From Fidelibacterota bacterium (GTDB lineage Bacteria; Fidelibacterota; Marinisomatia; Marinisomatales; TCS55), in assembly GCA_018674655.1 (NCBI GenBank), contig JABGZQ010000108.1, positions 1-40,824 of the forward strand: DNA of 40,824 nucleotides. Reading direction: 5' to 3'. Numbering within the stretch: position 1 is the first letter of the stretch; each line of letters opens with the position of its first letter. Both the position numbers and the translations under genes were made by a program. The notes under the pieces were generated by a model, which saw nothing but the letters and a program-made list of their open reading frames with translations, was not told the DNA's origin and ran no database searches. Shown one piece after another: positions 19,756 to 28,701 of the stretch.

Positions 19756-20955
19756 TCAATTTAGTTGTTCTAAAACTTTTTTCACACGAAGAATTCCTTC
19801 GCGAATAACATTTTTTGCCAAGGGATAAGAAAACCGAATATGTCCCGGTGCACCAAATCCATCACCAGGTACTGTTACTACTTTTGCCTCATTCAAGATT
19901 ACATCACTCAATACAAATGAATCATCGATTTTTTCCCCTCGAAATGATTTTCCGATATAGGCTGAAAAATCTGGGAATGCATAAAATGCGCCTCCGGGAG
20001 TATCACAGGTTATTCCCGGCAATTCATTTAGCAACGAAACCATTAAATCCCTTCTTTCTCGAAATTTTCCTATCATCATTTCAACCGTCGATTGATCTCC
20101 AATCAATGCTTCTACAGAAGCCGCTTGTCCAATAGCGTTTGCGCAGGAAGTGGCTTGCCCTTGAATTTTCCCCATGGCTTTTATAATAGATTTTTCTCCA
20201 AAAGCATATCCAATGCGCCAGCCGGTCATTGCATATGTTTTAGACATACTCATGCAGGTAATAATATTTGCCCCAATGTGATGGTCGTCGCTCAGCTTCT
20301 GAGCGCTCGTAAATTCGCCCTCAAAAACGAGCCTTTCGTAACATTCGTCCGAAATCACTGTCCAGCTATTCTCTTTTGCCAGCCCTAAAAGATTAATAAT
20401 TATCTCATCGCTCCAGACACTACCGGTGGGATTCGACGGTGAATTAATAATTATCCCTTTAACTTTATCTGTTATTTTAGATTTTAAATTTTCAAAGTCT
20501 GGTTCAAAATTATTCTTAGAATCCGTATCAATTAATATGGGTGTTGCATCGGAAAGGGTTACAAATTCCGGGAACGATACCCAATAAGGTTTAAAAATTA
20601 ATACTTCATCTCCGGATTGAAATAGGGTTTGGCATGCCAGGTATAAACTTTGTTTTTCGCCATTAGAAATGAGCACCCGTTCTGGAGAAACCTCTAATTG
20701 GTTTTCTCGTTTTAGTTTTGTACAAACTGCTTGACGTAGTTCAATCGTGCCGGAACCGGCGGTATATTTTGTTTCACCATTATCCATTGCTGTTTTAGCC
20801 GCTTCCCGTATGTTTTCCGGTGTATTGAAATCTGGCTGTCCCGCGCTGAAATTAATTACATCCACGCCTTGAGCCCGCAATTCAGCGGCTCTGGATGTCA
20901 TTTCAAGTGTAAAAGAGGGTTTGACGCGTTGAACGCGTTCTGCAAATTCAGTCAT
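19756..20955 (-). CDS. Class I/II aminotransferase (aspartate aminotransferase type I-gamma)
   Basis: The protein has 399 residues. PLP features are INSPSNPTGSVW, the Asp/Tyr stretch VISDECYERLVF and the Schiff-base Lys in SMSKTYAMTGWRIGY. GQPDFNTPENI near residue 39 is the substrate-entry signature of AspB-like Ib aminotransferases. It should transfer amino groups between aspartate (or similar) and 2-oxoglutarate. It starts 14 bases after the Cas6-like stop. The exact substrate is not resolved; some relatives use prephenate or aromatic substrates. Confidence 0.93.
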   Translation of the reverse strand: MTEFAERVQRVKPSFTLEMTSRAAELRAQGVDVINFSAGQPDFNTPENIREAAKTAMDNGETKYTAGSGTIELRQAVCTKLKRENQLEVSPERVLISNGEKQSLYLACQTLFQSGDEVLIFKPYWVSFPEFVTLSDATPILIDTDSKNNFEPDFENLKSKITDKVKGIIINSPSNPTGSVWSDEIIINLLGLAKENSWTVISDECYERLVFEGEFTSAQKLSDDHHIGANIITCMSMSKTYAMTGWRIGYAFGEKSIIKAMGKIQGQATSCANAIGQAASVEALIGDQSTVEMMIGKFRERRDLMVSLLNELPGITCDTPGGAFYAFPDFSAYIGKSFRGEKIDDSFVLSDVILNEAKVVTVPGDGFGAPGHIRFSYPLAKNVIREGILRVKKVLEQLN

Positions 20956-20969
20956 ACGATTTATCTTTA

Positions 20970-22007
20970 TTACAGGCTATGTTGTTTTTTATGATATTTT
21001 TCCGAATTGTAATTCACATCGGAAGAAGAATCTTTTTTGGGTTGTTTTTTGGGTGGAGCCGCTTTTCTCTTTGGTCTCTTTGGTTTTGCTGTCTTTTTTG
21101 ACTGTGTTTCGTTACCGGAATCCATTTCCTCAATGTGAAATTCTTCCGATAAAACTTTTTTACTTCTTTTGGACTTAGGGGAATCTTGACCTGGCACCTT
21201 TTTAGGGCGCGGAACATTTTCAACATTTATTTCTTGTAGGTCAGATTCGGCAACCTTGGAATCTTCGTCATCTTTTACGGCTTTTGACTCTAATTCCTGT
21301 AAATCTGCTTCATCAAATGAAAAGACTTCGGGATTAAATAAACCGAATAGTGTGCCATAGCCCCTGGTAATACCATTTCCAATTCCCAAATAATTTGGCA
21401 AAACAAAATTCGCTCGAAACTCTCCATCAAACGAACCCCAGTTGTTTTCATCTACCGGTTTTGGGAAAAGAGAAGAAAGCGTCACTTTCGTAAAAATGTT
21501 TTCTTCCAGTTCCATCCCCATTTCCCGAGCCATAAAAACAATGTTTTGTCCAAGAAGACGGTTTAAAAAATTCACACGATCAGTATTGTTCAACAAACGA
21601 TAGCGATTCCCGGTCGTTTGATTTAGGGCGACCCAAGGGGTCACAAACCGATATCTTATTAATTTTGAAACGGGTTGAAATCGATCACTATATTCTTCTA
21701 TTTCGCTATCTAAAACCTGAAAAGTAATATTCCCAAAATCTAAGAATTCCATTTTTTCAGCAACAGATTTAATTGGATCAACTCCTTCACCAATTCCAAC
21801 AATATAAATTTGCTCGTTCAAGATTTTTACCTGAACGCGTGGATATAGAAATTGTTGACGGTAAGATCCATCAAGCATTGGGACGATTTCTTCGTCGGAA
21901 AACTGATTCATCAGAACGCCTTTTACCTGATAGGGCGTTTTTCGAACTGGTTTATCCGTAAACACACGGACAGCAATCGTTTTTACATCTGGGTACTTAG
22001 AACTCAT
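20970..22007 (-). CDS. Orphan Cas6-family RNA-binding protein with charged C-terminal tail
   Basis: The protein has 345 residues. A Shine-Dalgarno GGAGG at 22014-22018 lies 6 bases before the ATG. Residues 1-225 match the Cas6 layout of Bacteroidetes-type enzymes: QFLYPRVQVKILNEQIYIVG (52-71), RYRFVTPWVALNQ (118-130), an LLGQNIVFMAREMG helix and GEFRANFVLPNYLGIGNG. The glycine-rich loop at 208-218 reads GIGNGITRGYG, an exact GhGxxxxxGhG RAMP signature with an Arg inside. No His exists before residue 291, so the usual catalytic His is absent. Residues 230-262 are acidic and 265-325 Lys/Arg/Pro-rich. No CRISPR array or cas gene is near. The gene lies between rho and aspartate aminotransferase. 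Probably a non-cleaving RNA binder. Confidence 0.65.
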   Translation of the reverse strand: MSSKYPDVKTIAVRVFTDKPVRKTPYQVKGVLMNQFSDEEIVPMLDGSYRQQFLYPRVQVKILNEQIYIVGIGEGVDPIKSVAEKMEFLDFGNITFQVLDSEIEEYSDRFQPVSKLIRYRFVTPWVALNQTTGNRYRLLNNTDRVNFLNRLLGQNIVFMAREMGMELEENIFTKVTLSSLFPKPVDENNWGSFDGEFRANFVLPNYLGIGNGITRGYGTLFGLFNPEVFSFDEADLQELESKAVKDDEDSKVAESDLQEINVENVPRPKKVPGQDSPKSKRSKKVLSEEFHIEEMDSGNETQSKKTAKPKRPKRKAAPPKKQPKKDSSSDVNYNSEKYHKKQHSL

Positions 22008-22061
22008 ATATATCCTCCATAGTTGCTACACATAGAGTAAATTTGGCGAAGGAATTTAATT

Positions 22062-23309
22062 TTACTGGCTCATTGTTTCCATAAATTCTTCGTTGGTTTT
22101 TGTTCGACGCATTCTGTCTTGAATGAATTCCATTGCTTCTATTACTTTCATTCCATTCAGCAGCTTTCTCAAAATCCACATTCGAGCGAGTACTTTTTTA
22201 TCCAGAAGAAGCTCTTCCTTTCTCGTTCCAGATCTTACCAAATCAAACGAGGGATAAATTCGTCGGTCACTGAGTTTTCGATCTAGGACTAACTCCATAT
22301 TGCCCGTTCCTTTGAATTCTTCGAATATGACTTCATCCATACGGCTACCCGTATCAATCAAGGCAGTGGCTATAATAGTTAAGCTTCCACTTTCTTCTGT
22401 ATTTCTCGCCGCACCAAAAAATTGTTTGGGTTTTTTTAGTGCATTTGCATCCACACCACCAGAAAGAATTTTACCACTATGAGGTATGACAGCATTGTGA
22501 GCTCTACCCAATCGAGTTATGCTGTCTAATAGAATGACAACATCTTCTCCAAACTCAACCATTCGGCGAGCTTTTTGAATCACCATTTCTGCTACAGCAA
22601 CATGCCGTTCTGGTGGCTCGTCAAATGTAGAACTGATTACTTCTGCATCTACATTTCGTTTCATATCGGTCACTTCTTCCGGACGTTCATCAATGAGCAA
22701 AATAATCATTTTAACATCTGAATGATTTTTAGTAATGGCATTCGCCACTTTCTGAAGTAATACTGTTTTCCCAGTTTTTGGTTGAGCCACAATAAGTCCG
22801 CGTTGTCCCTTGCCTACAGGAGAAATCATATCCATAATTCGAGTAGATAAATCTTTTGGGTTTACTTCTAGGTTGAATTTTTCTTCCGGGTAAAGTGGTG
22901 TAAGGTTGCTAAACAAAAATGCACGTTTCAATTTTTCAGGATCTTTTCCATTTATCTGTTCCACTTTTAAGAGTGCATAAAATCGCTCTTTTGATTTCGG
23001 TGGTCGGATTTGTCCTGCCACCTGATGGCCTGTCCTCAATCCAAATCGTTTTATTTGGGATGGGCTTACATAGATGTCATCTGGACCGGGGAGATAATTA
23101 AAATCAGGGCTCCGTAAAAACCCATATCCCTCTTTTAGCACCTCGAGAACGCCGTCAGCCATTACCCCGCCTTCTTTCTCGGTGTTGGCTTCAAGAATTT
23201 TGACGATGAGTTCTTGCTTGTTCATTCCTGAAAACCCATCAATATTCAATTGTGCGCCTAAGTCGGACAACTCATTGATTTTCAGTTTCTGTAATTCATT
23301 AACATTCAT
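22062..23309 (-). CDS. rho: Transcription termination factor Rho
   Basis: The protein has 415 residues, the compact form without long N-terminal insertions. Residues 1-45 are the Rho_N helical domain. Residues 50-120 are the cold-shock-like RNA-binding OB fold ([34 protein letters not shown]). The Walker A motif is AQPKTGKT (175-182), followed by the Walker [17 protein letters not shown] and the Q/R loops ([17 protein letters not shown]). It is a hexameric RNA helicase that ends untranslated transcripts. A 117-base leader precedes it; many bacteria autoregulate rho in its leader, but no clear structure is seen here. Confidence 0.98.
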   Translation of the reverse strand: MNVNELQKLKINELSDLGAQLNIDGFSGMNKQELIVKILEANTEKEGGVMADGVLEVLKEGYGFLRSPDFNYLPGPDDIYVSPSQIKRFGLRTGHQVAGQIRPPKSKERFYALLKVEQINGKDPEKLKRAFLFSNLTPLYPEEKFNLEVNPKDLSTRIMDMISPVGKGQRGLIVAQPKTGKTVLLQKVANAITKNHSDVKMIILLIDERPEEVTDMKRNVDAEVISSTFDEPPERHVAVAEMVIQKARRMVEFGEDVVILLDSITRLGRAHNAVIPHSGKILSGGVDANALKKPKQFFGAARNTEESGSLTIIATALIDTGSRMDEVIFEEFKGTGNMELVLDRKLSDRRIYPSFDLVRSGTRKEELLLDKKVLARMWILRKLLNGMKVIEAMEFIQDRMRRTKTNEEFMETMSQ

Positions 23310-23426
23310 ATAAAAGTTACCTTAAGTAAAATAGTGAGTAAAATTTTTGGTTTTGAGAATTATGGGGGATTGCCCTGTAAAGACTATATCAATAGCGCAA
23401 AGCAACTGCCCGGATATTACACTACT

Positions 23427-24695
23427 TTAGAATAAAAAACCAAATTTATTGAAAACAGCTTCTGCAACATAATGACTGCCAAAAATAAGGGTGGGAGGGC
23501 TGTCTTTTCCCATTATCCCCGCTATATGGTGCAATGCATCTTCAAAGCGATCGATACTTGTTGAATTGGCTAACCCTTTACTTGACAGTTTATCTGATAA
23601 ATCCACAGCGGACAAAAGACCCAAATCTGTATCGCCACTGATGATTAATTGAACGAATTTGTTTTTTAATGCCGCAGCCACCAAGTCAACCTCTTTGTCT
23701 CCTTTCATCACCATTAGCCCTATTGGTTTTTGTCCAAAAATATCATGAAGTGCTTGAAGGGTCATCTGTATCCCGTGGGCGTTATGCGACACATCATAAT
23801 AAATTGGTTTTTCTATGGACATCCGTTGAAGGCGACCTGGCCATTTAACTTTTTGAATTCCTATATCAATAACCTCTTTTTGTATTTCTGGCATAAATAT
23901 CTGCACCGCTTCGATTGCAACTGAATTGTTGATGGCCTGATGCCGTCCAATCATCGGTGTTTTGAATGATAAACCGTTTTTGATAAACGCTGTCCCCGAT
24001 TTCGACAAAGTAACTTTTGTTGGTGGGTCAACAATGGCTATATCCGAATCTAAATCCCCTGCAATTTTTAACAATTGAGAAGAAACGGCGTTGTCTTGAG
24101 GCGCTAAAACCAATGGAATATTGTTTTTAATGATACCGGCTTTTTCCTTTGAAATATCTAAAATGTTTTTTCCTAAAATATCTCTATGGTCCAATGATAT
24201 TGGTGTGATTACCGTTAAATCCGGTGTAAGAACATTTGTGGAATCAAGTCTCCCACCTAGTCCTGTTTCAACTACCGCTATATCAACGTTTTTATTGGCA
24301 AAATATCTGAATGCCATCGCTGTGGTTGTTTCAAAAAAAGTGGATTCAATATCATCAATATCCGAGCGGTGTTCGTCAACAAACTCAACAATTTTAGAAT
24401 CCGATATCGGTTTACCATTCACACGAATGCGTTCATTAAACCGAATTAAATGTGGCGATGTATATAACCCCACCTTTAAGCCTGCTTCCATCAAAATAGA
24501 AGAAATTATTGCGCTTGTCGATCCTTTCCCATTGGTTCCTGCAATATGTATAGATTGAAATTGGTTTTGGGGATTCCCACACCGTTGTAATAATTCAAAA
24601 GTATGATTGAGCCCGACCTTTATGCCCAAACGCTGAAGTTTATATAAATAATCTAAGAGTGAATTGAATTCAACTGAGGTGGACTGGGAATACAT
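23427..24695 (-). CDS. folC: Bifunctional folylpolyglutamate / dihydrofolate synthase
   Basis: The protein has 422 residues. The P-loop is HIAGTNGKGSTSAIIS. TSPHLIRFNERIRVNG and VVETGLGGRLDSTNVL are Mur-ligase/FolC signatures, and SLDHRDILG binds Mg/ATP. MIGRHQAINNSVAIEA starts the second half. It adds glutamate to folates using ATP. Its start overlaps the murI stop by 26 bases. Whether it has dihydrofolate synthase activity cannot be read from the sequence. Confidence 0.95.
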   Translation of the reverse strand: MYSQSTSVEFNSLLDYLYKLQRLGIKVGLNHTFELLQRCGNPQNQFQSIHIAGTNGKGSTSAIISSILMEAGLKVGLYTSPHLIRFNERIRVNGKPISDSKIVEFVDEHRSDIDDIESTFFETTTAMAFRYFANKNVDIAVVETGLGGRLDSTNVLTPDLTVITPISLDHRDILGKNILDISKEKAGIIKNNIPLVLAPQDNAVSSQLLKIAGDLDSDIAIVDPPTKVTLSKSGTAFIKNGLSFKTPMIGRHQAINNSVAIEAVQIFMPEIQKEVIDIGIQKVKWPGRLQRMSIEKPIYYDVSHNAHGIQMTLQALHDIFGQKPIGLMVMKGDKEVDLVAAALKNKFVQLIISGDTDLGLLSAVDLSDKLSSKGLANSTSIDRFEDALHHIAGIMGKDSPPTLIFGSHYVAEAVFNKFGFLF

Positions 24696-25473
24696 GGTCT
24701 ATTTCTCTCCCCAAAAATCTTCGGGCAACTCTTTTAAAACGTACGGGCAAATCCGTAACATAGTATTCAGATCCACCCTCGGTGGCGCTATCTGTGAGTA
24801 AGCGTAATTCTTTTAATAAATCGCTTGCGTATTTTGCAGTGGTTTCTGCTGAATCAACAATACATATTCTATCACCAATAACATTTTCTAAAACGGGGAT
24901 TAACAAGGGATAATGGGTACATCCTAAAATTAGGGTATCCATTTTATTTGTAATTAGTTCAGATAAATAGGTTTCGGCAATTTGAAAGGGGACATCACCT
25001 TCTAACCATCCCTCTTCTACTAAGGGCACAAAAAGAGGGCAGGCCATTCCTTTTGTATCAATAGAGTCGTCCAAAGTTAGTAGTTCTTTTTCATAGGCTT
25101 CTGACTGAATGGTCGCTAAGGTTCCAATAATGCCAATGGTTTTTGATTTGGTGACGGCATAGGCCTTTTCAGCTCCAGGTTCAATTACACCAATAATCGG
25201 AATATCATATGTTTTCTTAAGAAGAGGTAAAGCTAATGCGGATGCTGTATTACATGCCACGATAACAATTTTTGCACCTTTATTAATCAGGAATTCTGTG
25301 ATTTCTTTTCCGTATTCTTGAATTAGGTTTTGACTTTTATTCCCGTATGGTACTCGGGCTGTATCACCGAAATAAATAATAGATTCATTCGGTAGGATAT
25401 TCTGTAACGCCTTAACTACAGTGAGACCACCCAATCCAGAATCAAAGACAGCAATTGGCTGGGAAGAAGCTAT
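24670..25473 (-). CDS. murI: Glutamate racemase, apparently using a non-canonical start codon
   Basis: It converts L- to D-glutamate for peptidoglycan. The two catalytic cysteines sit in VACNTAS (Cys74) and LGCTHYP (Cys185). The essential N-terminal PIAVFDSGLGGLTV is encoded, but no ATG, GTG or TTG lies between the upstream in-frame TAG (inside the amidase gene) and the TTG at 25434, which encodes the Leu of GLGG and would delete the catalytic Asp. I place the start at ATA 25473, giving 267 residues, the normal family length. It lies two bases after the amidase stop with GGAAAG six bases upstream. ATT at 25455 is the alternative, and an assembly error is possible. Confidence 0.85.
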   Translation of the reverse strand: MASSQPIAVFDSGLGGLTVVKALQNILPNESIIYFGDTARVPYGNKSQNLIQEYGKEITEFLINKGAKIVIVACNTASALALPLLKKTYDIPIIGVIEPGAEKAYAVTKSKTIGIIGTLATIQSEAYEKELLTLDDSIDTKGMACPLFVPLVEEGWLEGDVPFQIAETYLSELITNKMDTLILGCTHYPLLIPVLENVIGDRICIVDSAETTAKYASDLLKELRLLTDSATEGGSEYYVTDLPVRFKRVARRFLGREIDHVFPVHLS

Positions 25474-25475
25474 CT

Positions 25476-26969
25476 TTAGCTTTCCGAGAGGTATTGTTCG
25501 CGGGAATAGCGAAATTTTACAATTGCTCTATATATTGAATTTGCAATGCTTTGGCGATATTTAGACTTTCGAAGATTTTTCTCTTCGTTGCCGTTAGTTA
25601 AAAACCCCGCTTCAATGAGAACATTAGGCATACTTGCCCCAATTAATACATGAAAACCAGCCTGTTTTACACCTCGGTTTTTGGATTTTATTTTTTTTCC
25701 CATTTCTTCTTGGACCATGGCGGCTAATTCTTCACTCTCTTTCATAAAAACGCTTTGGGCCATTGTTGCGACAATTAAACTTTCTCCAGATAAATCTTGG
25801 TATTTATTATTAGAACGATCTTCCATTTTAATCGCCTCATTCTCTCTTGATGCAACCTCAATGGCATCTTCCGTTTTCCCGGGTCTGAGCAAATACGTTT
25901 CAAAACCATAGGCTGTTCTGTTGGGATTGGAATTTAGATGAACGCTAACAAAAACTTTTCCGTTGGATTCATTTGCCATTTTTGTACGCTTCCAAAGTGG
26001 AATAAATACATCTTCGTCACGAGTGTAAATGACTTTTAATTTAGTATTCTTCTCTAAAAGCAACCCCACTCGTTTTACTATGTCCAATGCGATATCTTTT
26101 TCTTTTGTTCCTTTGCGACCAATGGTCCCTGGATCTTTTCCACCATGCCCTGCATCCAAAACAACTGTATCTAATTTCCACCGATCTTTTACTTTTTTAA
26201 TACGCGCCACACTATTGTCCATGGGTGTGCGTAGGGATATAACGATTTCTCCCGGGTCTGTACTTTGGTACACTTCATGGCTCTGAACTTTTGCTCGCAT
26301 TTGAAACGCCAATTGGGCTGTTTGCCCCAACTGATCTGCTGTGACACTTTTGACAACACCGCGTGTATCGCTACGACGAATTTCGGTTGTGTCCGCCAAC
26401 CCGCCAGCAATGGTAAGATAAAACCAACCGTTTTCATGAAAAAAGGAACTGATGTTTCCTTCAGGAAAGGTATGGCGGGTACGAACTCGTAAAATAGTTC
26501 CATTGGCTTTTTGAGAAATTTCAACACCCATAACCGTAAACTCTTTCACATCCAAATCTAACACCATTCTACGTGGGTCGTATTGAATACCCGGGAATGT
26601 GGTTCTTTTTACAATATCAAAAAAAGATTCTGCGGGGAGATAGATATCGCTTTCTGTCCAAATCGCATGCATGGGCATTTGATATACCTGCTCATCCACT
26701 AAAATATAACTGCTGTTTCCCGAGATTTTTATACGGTGATCTCCCAAGTACAAAACCATTTTCCCTCTTGCTTCATTAATGAATGGTTTTCTTTTTGCAA
26801 GAATACGGGATACATCTTTTGTAGAAACATACGTCCCATTTAATCGATCGAGGGTATTGATATCATCCATAGAATTATCTACGCGGTTCACCACACGAAT
26901 AGAGCCAGAGATGCCAAAAGAAAAAATAGCAGATAGGATTAAAAAAACAGTAATTGTATGGCGAATCAT
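25476..26969 (-). CDS. N-acetylmuramoyl-L-alanine amidase (AmiC-type, Amidase_3)
   Basis: The protein has 497 residues from the ATG at 26969, preceded by AAGGA and beginning a good signal peptide (MIRHTITVFLILSAIFSFGIS). The longer opening at 27041 would overlap the previous gene. Residues about 30-125 resemble a copper-amine-oxidase-N-like domain and about 130-245 an AMIN-like beta region. The Zn amidase domain spans about 267-490 with VVLDAGHGGKDPG, the Glu in EKDIALDI, VSVHLNSN and catalytic NVLIEAGFLTN. It cleaves peptide stems from glycan during cell separation in the periplasm. It is directly followed by murI, another murein gene. Confidence 0.94.
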   Translation of the reverse strand: MIRHTITVFLILSAIFSFGISGSIRVVNRVDNSMDDINTLDRLNGTYVSTKDVSRILAKRKPFINEARGKMVLYLGDHRIKISGNSSYILVDEQVYQMPMHAIWTESDIYLPAESFFDIVKRTTFPGIQYDPRRMVLDLDVKEFTVMGVEISQKANGTILRVRTRHTFPEGNISSFFHENGWFYLTIAGGLADTTEIRRSDTRGVVKSVTADQLGQTAQLAFQMRAKVQSHEVYQSTDPGEIVISLRTPMDNSVARIKKVKDRWKLDTVVLDAGHGGKDPGTIGRKGTKEKDIALDIVKRVGLLLEKNTKLKVIYTRDEDVFIPLWKRTKMANESNGKVFVSVHLNSNPNRTAYGFETYLLRPGKTEDAIEVASRENEAIKMEDRSNNKYQDLSGESLIVATMAQSVFMKESEELAAMVQEEMGKKIKSKNRGVKQAGFHVLIGASMPNVLIEAGFLTNGNEEKNLRKSKYRQSIANSIYRAIVKFRYSREQYLSES

Positions 26970-27012
26970 AGTCCGGAAATTATCCTTGATTAATGCAGGA
27001 ATCAATAAGCGA

Positions 27013-28701
27013 CTAAAGCGCGACTTTAATAAACAACCCACCCATAATATCTATTGGGGAACTAAATGAAAGAGCTGAATAATTAAAACGAAGTTTCACT
27101 CCCAGTTTGGATTCATTTGAAACATCAAACAATACTTTGATCCCTTGGCTGTGACTGGAGTGGGCCAACATCCGTGTCAGCATTTCTCCGGGGAGATTCA
27201 CATCCCAAAAATAAACTCTCGAATCAAAATGGTCAACTTCAGCTCCCATCCAGTCCAATTCTAATTGGTAATACTTCCCATATATTTGAAAGCGTAAATC
27301 TAACCCATGGCTATGATGGATCTCTATCTCTCCCGTCCGGATAAATTGATACTTCACTTGAGTCCGCCACGTTTTTTTTTCATATTGATGTTCTAATTTA
27401 ATACCGTCTTTTTTGCTCAATGTCGGCATCACCAATGGTGCATATATCACATCATTTGTTTCGTCTTTTTTTTCTGTTTTCACCTGGAAAACAATTTTAT
27501 GTTTTTGAATTTTTGTTTCTGTTCGGATGCCAAGCTCATAACCATTTATTTCTCGGGTATAATGCTGAAACATATCTGCATAAATCATAAGTCTCGTTTT
27601 CCCTGTGCGAATGTAGGCGCCCTGAAACAATCCTTTTTCTGACAAATCCGAACCACGCCATTCTACCATCGGGTTCCCCATTTTGCCGATGGACTTATCG
27701 TGAATATCTCTGTATTGAATAATATATTTGAACGGACGAATGCGAAAGTTTAAACCAAATATTATGGATGGAGAACCAACCCCAAATGATATTTCTCCCC
27801 CGGGCGAAATATTTCCATAATCAAAAGAACCATAAATAGATTGGGTTTTTGAAGCAATAACGGTCCCAATTAATGTGGATGCATTATTATATTGCCAAGC
27901 CCCTCTATAATAATTTCTTTTTTCATGTTTATTCTCTCCTGCCAGATCCTGGGAAAAAACAATGGTACCATAGTTTGTTTTCTGCTCAACCGCTATCCCC
28001 CTAGTGCGATTCATTCCTGTAGACGATCTATATCCTTTCAGTCCCTTTTGCACAGAAGTGCCCGTATTCACTGTACTCCACCCTTTTCTTTCGGGAAATG
28101 GTTTTCCCGATACGAGGCCAAATCCAAAGGCCATTTGATGGTCACCTACAATCCAGCGGCTATTACCAGTTTTATGTTGAATATATATACTATGATCACC
28201 TAAAATATCCAACCCATACCTATTACGAATTGATAAGACGCTTGCTTCTTGGGTGAGTGTTTTCATCTTCCCTTTCCAACGATAGCGCATACCATCTGTC
28301 ATTGATACGATTTGTTGAATACGGATTTTATGGGGAATCCCCTTATTCCGCTGTAGCGCCCTGAATATGACTTTTGCTACAGTTGAAACCTCGTTTGATC
28401 TTTTTAATAATAAAAACTCTCTCGTTTCTAATGATTTACGAATCAAATCATAATCTTCATCTTCAAGAAAAGTCAGTGTCAGTATATCTTCCAGAGATTG
28501 GTGTGTTAAACCTGTGGATCTGGATAAGATATCATCCAGAAGAATAATTTCATCTTCGTGGATCCCATCTTCTTCGTCCTGAGAGATCAACCTTAAGATA
28601 TCTTCAGAAGTTTGGGCTGAAAGAGGTGGGTTACTTACCCAAAGGAATAGTAAAGCCCATCCAATGAGACGGTCCCAAGTGTGGGTGGTTTGCCATTGCA
28701 T
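27013..28701 (-). CDS. Outer-membrane protein of the Bacteroidetes-type helix-hairpin-helix family
   Basis: The protein has 562 residues with a signal peptide (cleavage near PLSA|Q). Residues about 32-110 are helical and resemble the HhH-like tandem of FCB outer-membrane proteins (DDILSRSTGLTHQSLEDILT). The body matches their barrel signature: IQHKTGNSRWIVGDHQMAFG, then the GFGLVSGKPF turn and RGIAVEQKTNYG. Long alternating strands follow. Function is unknown across the family. The gene overlaps the PorV-like gene by 71 bases, so the signal peptide is encoded across that gene's 3' end. Confidence 0.65.
   Translation of the reverse strand: MQWQTTHTWDRLIGWALLFLWVSNPPLSAQTSEDILRLISQDEEDGIHEDEIILLDDILSRSTGLTHQSLEDILTLTFLEDEDYDLIRKSLETREFLLLKRSNEVSTVAKVIFRALQRNKGIPHKIRIQQIVSMTDGMRYRWKGKMKTLTQEASVLSIRNRYGLDILGDHSIYIQHKTGNSRWIVGDHQMAFGFGLVSGKPFPERKGWSTVNTGTSVQKGLKGYRSSTGMNRTRGIAVEQKTNYGTIVFSQDLAGENKHEKRNYYRGAWQYNNASTLIGTVIASKTQSIYGSFDYGNISPGGEISFGVGSPSIIFGLNFRIRPFKYIIQYRDIHDKSIGKMGNPMVEWRGSDLSEKGLFQGAYIRTGKTRLMIYADMFQHYTREINGYELGIRTETKIQKHKIVFQVKTEKKDETNDVIYAPLVMPTLSKKDGIKLEHQYEKKTWRTQVKYQFIRTGEIEIHHSHGLDLRFQIYGKYYQLELDWMGAEVDHFDSRVYFWDVNLPGEMLTRMLAHSSHSQGIKVLFDVSNESKLGVKLRFNYSALSFSSPIDIMGGLFIKVAL

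Noticed and set aside
24121-24558. 145-codon open frame opposite folC
   Set aside because: Shadow of the conserved FolC P-loop half; no ribosome site or recognisable fold.
20970-24695. Possible CRISPR array near the Cas6-like gene
   Set aside because: Intergenic gaps here are at most 117 bases and contain no repeated units of 24-37 bases; all other DNA is coding.
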